Shown: positions 1 through 11,965, numbered from the stretch's first letter. The stretch is 64,000 nt of DNA from Perkinsus olseni (GCA_013115135.1 JABANP010000042.1:62001-126000), one strand, 5' to 3'. A program made the numbers and translations. Notes: a model not told the origin generated them from the letters alone.

Positions 1-1938
1 ATACAACTAAGGTGCCCGACCTATGGGACTGCGTTTATTACGATCTTGTTCACCATCGTAATGATGTCCCTCCCGCTGTAAGATTCCCCGCAGGCCCTCC
101 CCCCGTGGCGACGCGGCTGTTGTTGTCAGGCCTTGAACGTGTTGGAGGAGATGTCCTGCTACCTCATACCATTGCAGAACTGGACTAGTCCGAGCGAGTT
201 CGGCATCGACAAGGAAGACAAGATCCGCATAGGAGTGGAGACCAGCTGGTGGGTCGCGGCCGTCCCTCATGCCCGCTAGACGTCTCCTCCTCAGGCGACT
301 GCTGCAGAAGCTGATGAACGACTCAGAGTTCATGCTGGATGAGATTACGGACTCGGGACAGCCGAGATCCAACGCTAATGGTGAGCACCTCCGCTTGCCT
401 GGGGAGATTGTATCCTCACCGCAGCCCAAACTGTGGGCTTCGACGCGACGGGGACGCCGACGCTGTTGCCTGCTATGTCGATGGGTTCCACTCCTTCCAA
501 GGGCAGTGCTATGAACGTAAGGCTTGATGGTCCATCTGAGGGGTCCTAGCCTGCTCTGGCTCAGTCCCCGACCAATGCCGTCCGCCAGTGTATCGTCCAT
601 TCACATCGATTCAAGGACCACGAGGAGCCCTTCTGCGGCGACGGGTGATGGCCCTAACGAAGCGAGGAAGACACCGGGATCATCCACTGTGTACGACAGG
701 CGGTTGCCACATAGGAAGTTGTCTGATGCCAATGGCTGTCTCAGTCGATCGAGCAGCGGTGAGCACGCCAAGCGTCGAGAGGGATCTGTTGACAAGGCTC
801 CCAAGGGGGTAAGTTTCGCCATGTTCGCCATGGCTCCGATGGTTCGGTGGATTTTTTCGCTGCAGGCGGCCCCGGAGCTCCGTGCGCAGCTGAGGCAGGC
901 CATGCGAGACGGCAGCGACTGGCACCCGAAGCTTCACGAAACAGTTGCACAAATTACCGGCATGAAAAGTAGGCGGAGCGATGTTATTTCGTCGAGTACC
1001 GGGCCGTTTAAAAGGTACCAGCAAGTGTGTCCGCACGAGGATCTACGTGACGAGTGCATCGACCATGCATAGCCTTCTCAATGTTAGTCTAAGCTGATAC
1101 CGTCTGTTGGCAATGGTTACACAGGTTTTGGTGAACGGTGATGATGAGCATATGAAGTCGCCGATAGACCCCTCCACCATCAGGGACGTCACCGATCTGC
1201 ATTACCTCACGCACATATCCATACGGGTGGGAGGATGCTCATGCTCCGTCCTCTCTCGGGTGCTGATGGTCACCATGGCAGCTCTCTCAGGTTTTCGAGG
1301 CCGATGACTATGATGGCCCCTCCACGGTGCACGATGCCGAGCGAAGGCATCGGACGATCAGCAGCCAAAGTAAGGCTGTGACCTTTAATATCCCTACTCT
1401 GATGCCGACATCTCCCTAGGTACACGGCAAGATCTCACCCGCTACCGTGTGGAGATAGGCCTATCACCAGGAGTCCAAGTGGTCGATCACAGTAGGCTCA
1501 GCTGGTCCCCTTCCGCCTTAGGTGTGCTGTTTCCTTAGCGTCGAGTGGACTGCAAATAAACCACTACCCTCCCGGGAACCGCATTCGGGAGTCTGAACTC
1601 GAGGTGGCGCCGTTGAAGCCGGTCATCAACGTTGGGACGCTGAAGAACTACTACACGCTGCAGGAGCTGGATACATATCTTACTTCCGGTACGCCTGGAT
1701 TCGCCTCGATTTTCTGTCTAGGAATTCCGTAGGAAAGTCCTCGCATAGGGTTAGTTGTGCTACATGCGTCACTGCTACTAGAATGGCATCCGTAGCAGCC
1801 CGTGAGACCTTCCCTGAGTAGGTCCTGGCACGTTTCCACCACTGTGTTGACTCTGACACTGAGCCTGATACAGACTTCCATGACGCTGACGGGGAGACCA
1901 GCATGTCGCCGTTGGCTCTCGACTCGACCACCTCCTAA
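1..1938 (+). CDS. PPIP5K/VIP1-like inositol pyrophosphate kinase, 3' part
   Basis: C-terminal part of a diphosphoinositol pentakisphosphate kinase; the 5' half, including the kinase domain, lies outside the window. What remains matches the histidine-acid-phosphatase-like half. Recognisable pieces, each on its own exon, are VPDLWDCVYYDLVHH (from base 12), SEFGIDKEDKIRIG (about 193-234), VRTRIYVTSASTMHSLLN (about 1027-1080), DLHYLTHISIRV (about 1195-1230) and RYRVEIGLSPGVQV (about 1440-1480). Exons are joined by short GT-AG introns, for example 78-130 and 809-865. The last exon ends in LALDSTTS with a TAA at 1936-1938. In animals and yeast this enzyme makes InsP7/InsP8 in the cytosol. Family call is firm; the exon joins are by eye, and whether the phosphatase-like half is catalytic cannot be judged here. 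Confidence 0.8.
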
Positions 1939-2515
1939 GCGTTCCTTCACATCCCCTCATTCACCATTTGTATTAACGGGTGTTTCCAGTATCTCGGAAG
2001 GTGTTTGTTCTATTACTCCAACATCACCGTGGGGGGCCGTCCTTGCTGCACCCGGGAATACGCTCATGCGCCTCACAAGGGGATTCTGGGCTGCACTCAA
2101 TGGCGTCCTTCGCCCCGTCACGGCCTTAAGGGAGGCCAATGCTAGCACTAGTCCATCTCTGGGCTCGCGGACTCGACTACCGTCATCATAGCTGCGTCTC
2201 GCCTTCCTCCCGAGCAGTAGACTAGTTCTCGGGTAGAAGTGTACGAGAGAGAACTCCCTTTCAGGCGCCGTAGTGCGGCCACTCCCCGCTATTGTTGTGG
2301 CATCTAAAGCCGCGATTCACCCACGCTGCACGTTTTAGGTTTTTCGGGCGCGCGCGCTTCACATTGACTGCACGAAAAGTGCAAGAACGCATCTTGCACA
2401 GATGAAGGTCGTCGTCGTCCTCCTCGACCGCCTCGTGTCAGATCTTATCTTTGTCACCATTGTGTCACCCCCACTTGGGAATGATCCAAACGCCGCCGGC
2501 GCTCCACATCACCAT

Positions 2516-5072
2516 ATGACTCGCTACCTCATCGCTACGGTCCGACTACCACAGCACTTGAGCTGCTGGTCCCTGTTGGTCTGCGCCCTATTGGTAGGAA
2601 AGGGCTCGCGGCTTCGTCGACCTACTTATTGTCGTCTCTCAGGTCGTGGTGGACGGGCGAACCCATGCTGGTCATGGTCCGGTGCATGTCATACCGCTAA
2701 GGCCGGCACACAGTTTGGTGGAGGAGATGGCGAGCAACAATCTGCGGGGCTTCGTGGGCGCCGTTAAACCCCACCATGCCAGCTCTTTCTTTGAGTACCA
2801 CACCCTGGTCAGTCAGCATCAGATCGGTACCGCTTGGGAGTCCCGCTTGGATGTTTCACTATAACCGTTGTAGAGCGCCTTCGGAGCCACCATCGAGATC
2901 TCTTCGCGCAGTACTACGCTCCTGACGGCGTGTCGGACCTCGAGGAGGGGATGGCCTTGGGAGATGGTAGAGTGAAGAGGCACATGCACGGACGGGCCTA
3001 CCAAGTCAGCCCAAATGGTAGGGCTCTTCGCCGCGGTTGGCGGCTAAACTATCTGGTGTCCCCAGGTGTTATACCGCTGACCAATCTTCGAGACTCCCAG
3101 TATGTGGGTCCGATAGGGGTCGGCACTATCGAGGACGGTGCGAGACCGCAGGCCATGGTTAATGTTGTCTTCGATACAGGTGATTATGCTCGGCTGCGTG
3201 CTGCTACTAGAGCAGTTCAGCAGGGTTCTACGTCAGGTTCAACCAACCTTTGGGTTCAATCGGCGTTGTGCATCAGCGAGCCTTGTCGCAATCGACATAA
3301 GTTTAACATGCTCGAGAGTCACTCCTTCGAGAATACGACAGTGTAGCAAAGCTTAGTGATCGTAGTTCCTGACTGGCGCTCCATCAGGCCCAATCATTTG
3401 GATATCCAGTTCGGCACTGGGGAGCTCCGAGGTCCGGAGGGCATCGACACCCTGTCCGTGGGGCCCTATCAGGTAGCGCCTCGTGTGACGTAGGGACTGT
3501 TACTTGAGTGGCAGGTGAAAGATCAGACCTTCGCTATGATCGAGGAAGAACTCGGGAAGATTTTCTATGAAATACCGTTCGAGGGTATCCTCGGACTAGC
3601 ATTCCCGTCAATGGCTGCAGGTAGGGGTTTGGTCTATCTCGGGGGATTGGCGTTATGAGGAGTAGTAGTAGACCCATCTTATATTAGCCCCGCACAGATG
3701 CTTCTTTTTGCCGCCTTCTACACGATCCAATGCTTCACTATGTTTCATACTAGTTCTCACAGCTGTCTCACTAGGTATTTTTATGTCCTTAGTGACCTTG
3801 AGATCTATTCGATTTTCTGTCATGAGGATGTATTAGTAGAGATCAATGCCCAGTGAGCGACCCTTGGTAAATTCCGGCGTAACGAGGTTCGGGGCTATGG
3901 ACTCTGAATGTTCGCTAGAGGTCCCTGCCAAGGAGGTAATTTTTGGATTTCAGATGGGCATGTGCCCTTCTTCGACAATGTCATGAAACAAAACGTGCTG
4001 GGGGGCCAGAACGAGTTCAGCTTCTACTTCGAGCCGATGCCTTCCACGCGTTCAGCGATTCTCTTTGGCGGCGTCGACTCGAGGTGGTGGTGGTGGTGCC
4101 GGCCTGATGCCTCTCGTGTCACCATCGTGAGTGTAGGTTTTATAAGAACGACATAAAAATGTTCCAAGTAACGCAGGAGCACTACTGGTCGATTGACCTA
4201 GACGACTTCCTTATTGGTACGGATTCACCACAAACCTCGGGTTTACTGCTCATCCTTGTCCACCAGGCAACAAGTCCTACGCGGCCCTGTCCACGGGAAC
4301 GCAGAGCTTCTTTGAGGACTTCATGAATGAAGTTGACAGCGGATCTTCGGGGTGAGCCCACGAAAACACTGTCAGAGCAGTGTTGCCTGATATTGGAATG
4401 ATGCACGCCTTAGTTTCCATACCGAAGCCCATGAATTTGACGAAGGGAAGAGGGTGCGCAAGTTGATCATCGACACCGGGACGACATACTTCACGGCACC
4501 TCCGGGGCTGGCCGAAAAGTGAGCTTGTTGCTCTGCTGGGGGACCACGACTGGCTGTTTTAGAATTCTGCGTCGACTGCCCGGTGGTCCGTGCAACCAAA
4601 TTGCGGCGGACAAGGAGGCCTATCCCGATCTGCACTATATGTTGAGAGATGAGGACGCCCAGCCTTTCGACCTTGTGAGAACTATTGGAGCACAGTATTA
4701 TCACAAGTGGACTATCCGATCAGGCGATCCCCTCGTCAGTGTACATGGTTGGGACAGGAGACGGCTACTGTGAGCCGGCTTTCATGTCCATACCCGTGCC
4801 GGAGGAGTAAGAGGCATTCATCGCTGCTCGATCACCATTGCTGCTCTTCAGCTACGGCCCGGCTTTCCTTTTCGGTGAGGTCTTCATGAGACACTGGTTC
4901 ACGACGTTTGATCGAGGCGACGGGAGCCCGGGCGCGGCATTTGTCGGGTTCGCAGAAGCACGGCATGATGCTAGTAAGAATCTCAACTCCTCGACTGGTT
5001 GTTTATGGTCTTTCAGATCCTTTCTCATTCGGGGGAAGAGTACAGCCTAGCGTGAGGAGCTCCTTAGGATAA
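2516..5072 (+). CDS. Intron-rich pepsin/cathepsin D-like aspartic protease (family A1)
   Basis: A complete secreted A1 aspartic protease can be followed across about a dozen exons. It starts at ATG 2516 with a hydrophobic signal peptide (LSCWSLLVCALL). A pro-segment with VIPLRPAHSLVEEM follows, then the mature start LTNLRDSQYVGPIGVGT. The first catalytic motif, FDTGSTNLWV, is split by a 57-nt intron (3180-3236). The second, IIDTGTTYF, lies at about 4466-4492, with the catalytic Asp at 4472. Downstream pieces include FGTGELRG, GILGLAF and YGPAFLFGEVFMRHWF. Introns are mostly 40-60 nt; one of about 330 nt (from 3622) could hide a small exon. The last exon ends with TAA at 5070-5072. No frame break was found, so the gene appears intact. 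It has classical spacing and many introns, unlike the intronless protease array downstream, so the two are probably separate lineages. Likely lysosomal, vacuolar or secreted. Confidence 0.85.
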
Positions 5073-5928
5073 ACAACACATGCTTACCAAACTGATGTTC
5101 GTGCTCTAATAGTATGTCTTTGTGTTCCACAGTAGCGTTGGGACAACGTCAGCCATCTATCTCCTGTCTTCGGAGAACAAACTTGCCTGAGACGTCACTG
5201 GTGCCAGCTCCACTTCGTAAATCTTCTCACCTAGTAAGACTTTCTGCAGGAACCTCGTCGAACAGAAAGGATGGGAGGATAATTCTGATCTATCCGTTGT
5301 CCAAGCACTCTATACAACTCTTCTTTGTGAATCACGGCATCAGCTACGGAACCTCGAGATGAGAAGAAGATTCTTTTTCATATCCGAGAAGTCTCCCGTC
5401 AGCTTCGTCTGGGAAGGAGACGCCTTCAAGGAGTGTCTGCAGCGACAGATCAAGCGGTCGTGACTGCTACCCTTCACAAATACTTGAGCACACCCGAGCC
5501 TTTCCCGCAAATGGTCAACGCAATGAGCTCACTGCGACATTTCGGTCATCTCGATCTGTCGAGGGCCGTCAGGGTTACTGAGACCAGCCAGCGCATGGAC
5601 TTACCGAGCCCTTGAGGCTTGTGTGGTGCGCTTTGGCCGATGTAGCTTTTCGATGCTCAGGCCCGGCCTCACGGAACCTGCCAGGAGGCAATGCCGTGGT
5701 CGGTTTCGTTTGCCCGTTGTGACAGAATTTGAACTAACTGGGTGACTCAACAAAGATCAACATCGTTCTACGAGCACATCGACTTGTGTCTTGCTGAGTC
5801 GGCGTACGATTTGGACTCTAAACTGACACGCACAGCATGGCTAAGATTAATAAATAGCCGAAGTTGGCAAGAACAGATACCGATAATAAATCGTGACCTT
5901 GAAGGGACAATATATCGTCAGTAACGGT
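5073..5928. other. Intergenic, no gene recognised
   Basis: Only short open frames are present (for example + 5433-5615), without a recognisable domain, signal peptide or convincing splice chain. The stretch separates the plus-strand A1 protease from the first gene of the minus-strand protease array. Confidence 0.4.
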
Positions 5929-7136
5929 CTACAGGTATGTCTCCAAGGTCCTCGCAGCCCGACGCCTCCCCTGAGGACGTCTCGCTGTCTGAACGATATC
6001 TGGAAAGTCTTTGTTTTGAGTAACCTCTGAAAACCTGATTTCCCTATCATTGTACAGGAAATGAAGGCGATACTTCCGTAGTAAACCTAATCCGAGGAAG
6101 GCTTCGTTCGGAAAGTCTTCCGGTATATGCCACAGAAGGATAGCCGTTTTGGATTCAACCCGGTCGAAAGTCTGTACGTAAAACTCCGGCGGTATCACAA
6201 TAGTCGACGCACCACCGAGCTTGTCGCGGAAATGCAGCTCCAGTGGGGGAAGGTGAAGGCGATGAGACCGGTGTGAGAGAGCGAGAACGCGGTTCTCCTC
6301 GTCTACTTTGAACTCAATCGCTTGGCCCGACGCTTCACTGGCTTTCTTCTCCAAAGCCCGCCACAGCGTGTAAAAAACTTCACGCGGCAGCCACAATCGC
6401 GATGTGCCGCTATCGATGTGTAAAGGCATGGACCCTGAAATGAGTGCCCCACCGGCCCTGAGGCTCCCCAAATTCACTGTCCATTCACCCTCTACCGCAA
6501 GGGGAGCTATCATCATCTGTCCTCGATAATTACTGGGGTCCTCCCCACCGAGGATGAGCTCCCCCTCGTTGGGGTTGTCAGGCTTGAAGTAGATTGAGAA
6601 GTCAGCTCTGTTGATGGCACCTTTATCGATTAACTGGTCTATGAGTGGCGTAGGACCGCCATCGTAGCGAGGCGCCAGCCCAAGAGAGGCATGGGGGTGG
6701 AATCATTAGGCGTATACCCCACTACTAGGCCGAAGTCCACGTCGGGAGCGACCCGACCTCCCAACTCCAGAGTGCTTCTATGCTGTACTGTGTAGGCACA
6801 AGTACCGTCACAATGCTCGGTTATGGTAACTTTCTGCTTGAAAACGTCGGTGTGACATTCATAGCAACCATAGATGAAGCCTTGGCAAGATTCTGACGAC
6901 AAAGTTCGCTGCAGATACGTCTTCTCGATGAAGAATAGCAATGGGGATCCTGTGTCAACCAGTGGACTGACAGCCTGACCGTCCACCTTCATTGATGCGA
7001 CTATTGCATAGTCGTGCTTCCCGTGGTCATAGAGCTCTCGATAGTATACCGGTAGCCTCAGCGTTGGATTCTCCGTGACACTCCCAAGAACCATCCCCAG
7101 GGAGATGGCTCGAATCACACGTAGTGCACTTGACAT
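5929..7136 (-). pseudogene. Aspartic protease array copy 1, frameshifted
   Basis: Pepsin-like protease of the array family, read from ATG 7136 with signal peptide MSSALRVIRAISLGMVLGS. The first catalytic motif is VDTGSPLLFF and the second IDSGTSRLWLP. Both are present but in different frames. In the block HASLGLAPRYDG one base is missing from a G run at about 6690-6700 compared with the intact copies at 8012-9229 and 10763-11965. After that point the original frame ends within about 20 codons, while the rest of the protein stays fully open in the next frame down to a stop at 5929. The C-terminus is basic (RRPQGRRRAAR). The rest of the gene is well preserved, so this is either a very young pseudogene or a sequencing or assembly error. 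Confidence 0.75.
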
Positions 7137-8011
7137 GTTGTGATACCAAAAGCTGGCAATGAGATTCTCAATAACGACGCCATCGCTGCGGAGGAACCCA
7201 GATGAGAGAGAGCCTGAAGAAAGTCCCAACTCGGCACGAGTATGGGACGCGTCAGAGTGAGGGAGTGCTACGCCGGTGAAGACATTGTCAGCATCTACGT
7301 TCCTGAATTGCCCTGAAGCTCGGTGCGGTAGAGTGGTTCGACTTGCAACTATTGAACGATTGAGTCCCATGTTAGAGCCTAAGGCGTTTTGGGTCATTCA
7401 AGTTTCGTTGGCCGTCATCAGGAAGGCCTCAGAACTGTTGTTGGCCGAGATACACGCTCCCCGAGGGTATCTCGACTCACACAGCGTGAGTGCATGCAGT
7501 GACCAGGTCTGTAGGTAGATGCGTTTCACGTGCTTGGGGCATTCAATTCCGAGCAATTGAGTTCCGGGCGAGAACGGTCGACAAATCGGAGGCAGCAAGA
7601 ATCCATTGCACGACGCGCTAGCCGAAGCTTTGGGCCGTCTTTTTCCATTCCGCTCGATAGGCCAATTTGCACCTTTTTGGAAGCGGGAGTATTCTTCTGG
7701 GAATACTACAAGCATCTCAGTGGAAGTCCGATCGAGAAAAACGCCAGAGACCGTGACCTGAGGGAGGAACGGGTGGGAATGATAGCTGGACCGGTTACTT
7801 TTCGGGACTTTCTGCGAGTGGTACCACTGCAAAGCAGGATACATCTTCTCTGGAAGTTCACCACACGGTTTCCGCTGCAGATAGGGTGGCCTTGACTAAC
7901 CCCGTGAGAGCGTGAAAGAATTTGACGCTGCGTCTTAAAATCCTTCAGGGAGTCATTGCGAGCCGACTTGTCGCGATTCCTGTTGTAGTTGGTCCTTTCT
8001 TGCGCAGCTTT
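7137..8011. promoter_or_regulatory. Divergent intergenic region between protease copies 1 and 2
   Basis: The 5' ends of copy 1 (minus, ATG 7136) and copy 2 (plus, ATG 8012) face each other across about 875 bases, so promoters for both should lie here. No core promoter motif could be recognised. Just before each ATG there is an AG acceptor-like site (GCGCAG at about 8001-8006 on plus; a CCAG about 15 nt before the ATG on minus), fitting trans-splicing of both transcripts. Open frames in this stretch are short and unsupported. Confidence 0.35.
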
Positions 8012-9229
8012 ATGGCAGTGAGATCGCTTTGGGTCACTCTCTCGGTTGAGCTTGCTCGGAAGGTCACAGCGAGCAAGGAGCTGAGACTTCCTGTGTACTT
8101 CCGAGAAGTTCATCATATGGGAAACCACGACTATTTCATGGTCACACCGATGAAGGCAGACGGTCAAAGTCTGAACCTACAGGTCGACACGGGGTCCGAT
8201 AAGTTGTTCTTCCTAGAGAAGGGATTCCTAGAGAGAACTCTGCGGACTGCAACCTGCGAAGACTACATCTTTGGTTGCTATGAATGTCGCACTGACCTTT
8301 GCAGCACTGAGTTCAAGGAAAACATGTACTGCGACGGTACTTGTGCCTACACAGTGCAGCATAAAGGCACTCTGGAACTCGGAGGTCGGGTCATCCCCGA
8401 CGTAGACTTCGGCCTAGTAGTGGGGTATACGCCTAATGACTCCACCCCCCATGCCTCTCTTGGGCTGGCGCCTCGCTATGATGGTGGTCCAACGCCACTC
8501 ATAGACCAGTTAATCGATAAAGGTGCCATCAACAGAGCTGACTTCTCAATCTACTTCAAGCCTGACAACCCCAACGAGGGGGAGCTCATCCTCGGTGGGG
8601 AGGACCCTAGTAAATATCAGAAGCCCATCCTCATAGTCCCGCTGACTAAAGGAGCGGATGCATGGGAAGTGACCATGGAAGGCCTTGATGTCGACGGGGA
8701 AAGCATAGCAGTCCAGATGCCCACACTCATCGACAGCGGGACATCTATATTCTGGATCCCATACGAAGCATTCTCTTCGCTCTTGGAAGTTTTAGTGAGG
8801 TCGGCGAGTGAGACCGCTGGGCGGCGGGTCCGACTTGCGCTCCGAAACAAAGAGCTTGCTCTCTCGCACTGCTCCGACCGGGGCTACCTACCCTCACTCG
8901 AACTACGTCTTCAAGGCGCACGTAACGAGACATTAAATATCGTGATACCGCCGAAGATCTACGTAGAGGGCCCTCGACTGGGTGGAATATGTACACTACC
9001 GTTGAGGTTTTTTCGTAGAGATTCGCGGAGCACAGCCGTTCTCGGCTTGAGCCTTCTACAGAAGTACTATCTCCATTTCCAATATAACGAGCGACGAATC
9101 CGATTTGCAGAGGTTGCAGAGAGTGACGACCTTGCAGAGTTTGTAAGGGCGTCTAGACGGGAGCAGAGGAAGCACCGGAAGAGTTTCAACGACTCGCAAG
9201 CAGAAAAGCGACAGCGGTTGACTTCCTGA
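8012..9229 (+). CDS. Aspartic protease array copy 2, intact
   Basis: Single-exon pepsin-like aspartic protease of 405 residues, the only plus-strand member of the array. The first in-frame ATG is at 8012; upstream codons are open but have no ATG. The N-terminus MAVRSLWVTLSVELARKVTA is a plausible, weak signal peptide. Catalytic Asp residues are D59 in VDTGSDKLFF and D241 in LIDSGTSIFWIP. Between them is a cysteine-rich segment (IFGCYECRTDLC), then YTVQHKGTLELGG and DPSKYQ. The body ends with LGLSLLQKYYLHFQYNERRIRF, like the last strands of pepsins. A basic tail (EQRKHRK...EKRQR) follows. There is no obvious pro-segment: the protease fold starts about 25 residues after the signal peptide, unlike the A1 gene at 2516-5072. 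Start choice is supported by the shared AG-ATG context of the paralogues. Confidence 0.85.
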   Translation: MAVRSLWVTLSVELARKVTASKELRLPVYFREVHHMGNHDYFMVTPMKADGQSLNLQVDTGSDKLFFLEKGFLERTLRTATCEDYIFGCYECRTDLCSTEFKENMYCDGTCAYTVQHKGTLELGGRVIPDVDFGLVVGYTPNDSTPHASLGLAPRYDGGPTPLIDQLIDKGAINRADFSIYFKPDNPNEGELILGGEDPSKYQKPILIVPLTKGADAWEVTMEGLDVDGESIAVQMPTLIDSGTSIFWIPYEAFSSLLEVLVRSASETAGRRVRLALRNKELALSHCSDRGYLPSLELRLQGARNETLNIVIPPKIYVEGPRLGGICTLPLRFFRRDSRSTAVLGLSLLQKYYLHFQYNERRIRFAEVAESDDLAEFVRASRREQRKHRKSFNDSQAEKRQRLTS

Positions 9230-10762
9230 ATGTATTCGACCCGTATGGACGAGCGCTGCAAGTATCCAACTATTGCACACAGATCAGCGGCTCCACCATC
9301 AGGGCGCACTCATTCTGACTCTCTCCATTGTCGTTCATGATGTACTATTGAGGATGATATTAATCTATTCGTTAACCTCACTCGAATTCCACGAGTGCGA
9401 CTACTCAAGGCCGTGGTCTAGTTTACTGTATACCCAAAGCGACCAGTGTTTGAAGTTGTACTATCACAATCTTGGTAGTGGGAAGGACATTTCTGTCACT
9501 GTAATTTTGGTTGTGGTGATGTAGCAAGGACCTGCGACGTGAACCGTTCTCAACGGTGCGTTCATCACGTAAGTTGTATGCAGGGGTCCTCTTCGAGAAG
9601 GAGCGGCTCATCAAGAGCTGCATTCACCGACATCTGGTAGCTCGCCGAGGAAGGCGCCGTACACTCCCCGTACACTGCCGTCAGTCTGCCACTCTGTTAT
9701 GGCGTACTCTCTGAAAGTGAAATTCCCAATAACGTGCAGGATGGGATGGACGGATGTAGCTGACTGGCCGGGGTAGCTGGGGAAAAGTTGGTCTCATTGC
9801 CCACAGCAAAGCTGGTGTGGTCCATATGTCACAGACTGTCAACAACCACCTATTGAAACACAAGAGCGACCCACATGAGCTGTCAGCCAAGTCAAACCAC
9901 AAGGTGTGGTCGCTGTGGACAGATACAGTACACAGACTGTGACTCACCACACTCCAGTCAGCGGTCATCTGTCAGGACTGAGAGTGTCCAACAACAAATG
10001 CAATCCAACTCCCTCAGCGGGATAACCTCGAATTAACCTCGAAAATTAGCCAAATCTGGGGAGCACCAGACAACCGACAGCACGGATTGATCACTACTAT
10101 AGTATCGATTGAATATTTGCACCACCTTCATTTGTGCGGAAGATACTCCAATGGCCCATCACACAACCAGATGACCTCTTTTTAGCGCGCGAGCGAAAAA
10201 TTCCTCTTCTTCCCAAGATTCATTCTTGTCGATCGGCCGTAGTCGATCATTGCCGAAACAACCTAGAGTGACAACAACGTATCGACTTGGCAGCCGATCC
10301 AGCTCGGAGGTGGCGGGACCTTCCAAAGCTTGCTGCTTATCGTAGGCTGGGTGCTACTTGACTGCCCTGTATCATAGCGCAACTACCACCGACTTGTACC
10401 ATCGGTTATCTGCAAGCCTGACGGAACCGATGGGTGAGCAGATGAGGGTGTGTTATCGCAACATGAGCCGTGCCGAATGGCCGAGGTTCTCGAGTCTCCT
10501 GTTAGAGTGAAGATATGGACAAAACAAAAATACGACACCCAGGAAACCTCGGAGGTTCTTATTGAAGTACTTCGTGTGAACGCAGCGCATCAATTCAACC
10601 CTCAATGATTACCAACTGAGTGAGAACGCTTAAGGCTTGGAAGCGGAGCAGTGAAATGGTACCAAAGCGATAGAAGATCCTCCAAAAAGATCATTCACGC
10701 AGCGTGACACCCTGATGAGACCACCGACCACCTCGGATGGTTAGGAGGTCCTTCCTGGCGTC
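9230..10762. other. Intergenic, 1.5 kb without a gene
   Basis: Convergent interval between the 3' ends of protease copies 2 (plus) and 3 (minus). Only short unsupported frames (for example minus 9681-9968) were seen, rich in Cys, Trp and His and without splice support. No RNA gene or mobile-element gene recognised. Confidence 0.4.
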
Positions 10763-11965
10763 CTAGGAGATGGACAGGGAGGCCAAGTCTAGTGCTGTCG
10801 ACGAACTCGTTCGCCGTCGCCTCTTCTGGTCGTTTGTCGCAGCCTTCATAGGCTCGTGAGTTCGCGCTACCTCAGCGAATCGGATCTCGCGCTCACTATG
10901 TCGGAAATGGAGATAATATTTCCGAAGTAGGTTCAATCCCAGGGTCGGGCGATCCCGCGTTTGCAGCAATTCCATCTGCCACAGAAGGATGCACGCTCTC
11001 GGCTGTGAAGAGCTAGAAGTCTGTACGTAGAGTTCGGGCGGTATCACAATAGTCGACACACCTCCAACCTTGTCGCGGAAATGCATTTCGAGCGGGGGAA
11101 GGTAATCACGATCGGAGCAGTTGCGGAGGGTGAGTACCCTCCCGTCAAACCGTAGTTTGATGCTTCGACCCGCTGCCTCGCTGGCCGACTCCTCCAAAGC
11201 CATCCGTAAGATTGTATATAACCCTAAAGGTAGCCAGAGATAAGATGTGCCGCTGTCGATGTCCATAGGTATCGACTCAATGACACTTCTCCCGCCGATT
11301 TCAACCCTCGCCAGCTTAACCGTCCATGTGTCTCTTCTAGCAAGGGGAACTATCATCATTGGGCCGCGGTATTTACTAGGGTCCTCCCCACTAAGGATGA
11401 GCTCCCCCTCGTTAGGGTTGTCAGGCTTGAAGTAGATTGAGAAGTCAACTCTGTTGATGACACCTTTATCGATTAGCTGGTCTATGAGTGGCGTAGGACC
11501 ACCATCATAGCGAGGCGCCAGCCCAAGAGAGGCATGGGGGGCGGAGTCATTAGGCGTATACCCCACTACTAGACCGAAGTCTACGTCGGGGATGACCCGA
11601 CCTCCCAACTCCAGGGTGCCTCTATGCTGTACTGTGTAGGCACAAGTATCATCAGAGTGCTCAATTCTGCTCACCTCACCCCTACAGGGACCAGCTGGGC
11701 AATCATAGCACCCAAAGAGGAAGTCCTCGCATGCCCCTGGCGAGAAGGCTCTCTCCAAGTACTTCTTCTCGACGAAGAATACTTCCGAGGACCCAGTGTC
11801 GACCAACAGGCTCAGACTCTGGCCATCGGCCTTCATAGGCGCAACGATCACAGAATCCCAGTCGTCAACCTCTTGCCGATAGATAGGTAACCTCAATGGC
11901 ACAGCAAGGCTGCGAATAATTGCCTCTAGGAGAAAAGTTTTCAAAGCATTGGCGGTACTCGGCAT
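10763..11965 (-). CDS. Aspartic protease array copy 3, intact
   Basis: Single-exon pepsin-like aspartic protease of 400 residues. The frame is open further upstream, but the start is placed at ATG 11965 because it aligns with the signal-peptide start of the paralogues (MPSTANALKTFLLEAIIRSLA) and is preceded by a TTTCAG acceptor-like site. Catalytic residues: D56 in VDTGSSEVFF, and IDSGTSYLWLP at about residue 236. The cysteine segment reads LFGCYDCPAGPC. The central block from AYTVQHRGTLELGG to GEDPSKY is almost identical to copies 1 and 2, while both ends have diverged. The tail is basic (NDQKRRRRTSSS). Likely secreted or vacuolar. Confidence 0.85.
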   Translation of the reverse strand: MPSTANALKTFLLEAIIRSLAVPLRLPIYRQEVDDWDSVIVAPMKADGQSLSLLVDTGSSEVFFVEKKYLERAFSPGACEDFLFGCYDCPAGPCRGEVSRIEHSDDTCAYTVQHRGTLELGGRVIPDVDFGLVVGYTPNDSAPHASLGLAPRYDGGPTPLIDQLIDKGVINRVDFSIYFKPDNPNEGELILSGEDPSKYRGPMMIVPLARRDTWTVKLARVEIGGRSVIESIPMDIDSGTSYLWLPLGLYTILRMALEESASEAAGRSIKLRFDGRVLTLRNCSDRDYLPPLEMHFRDKVGGVSTIVIPPELYVQTSSSSQPRACILLWQMELLQTRDRPTLGLNLLRKYYLHFRHSEREIRFAEVARTHEPMKAATNDQKRRRRTSSSTALDLASLSIS

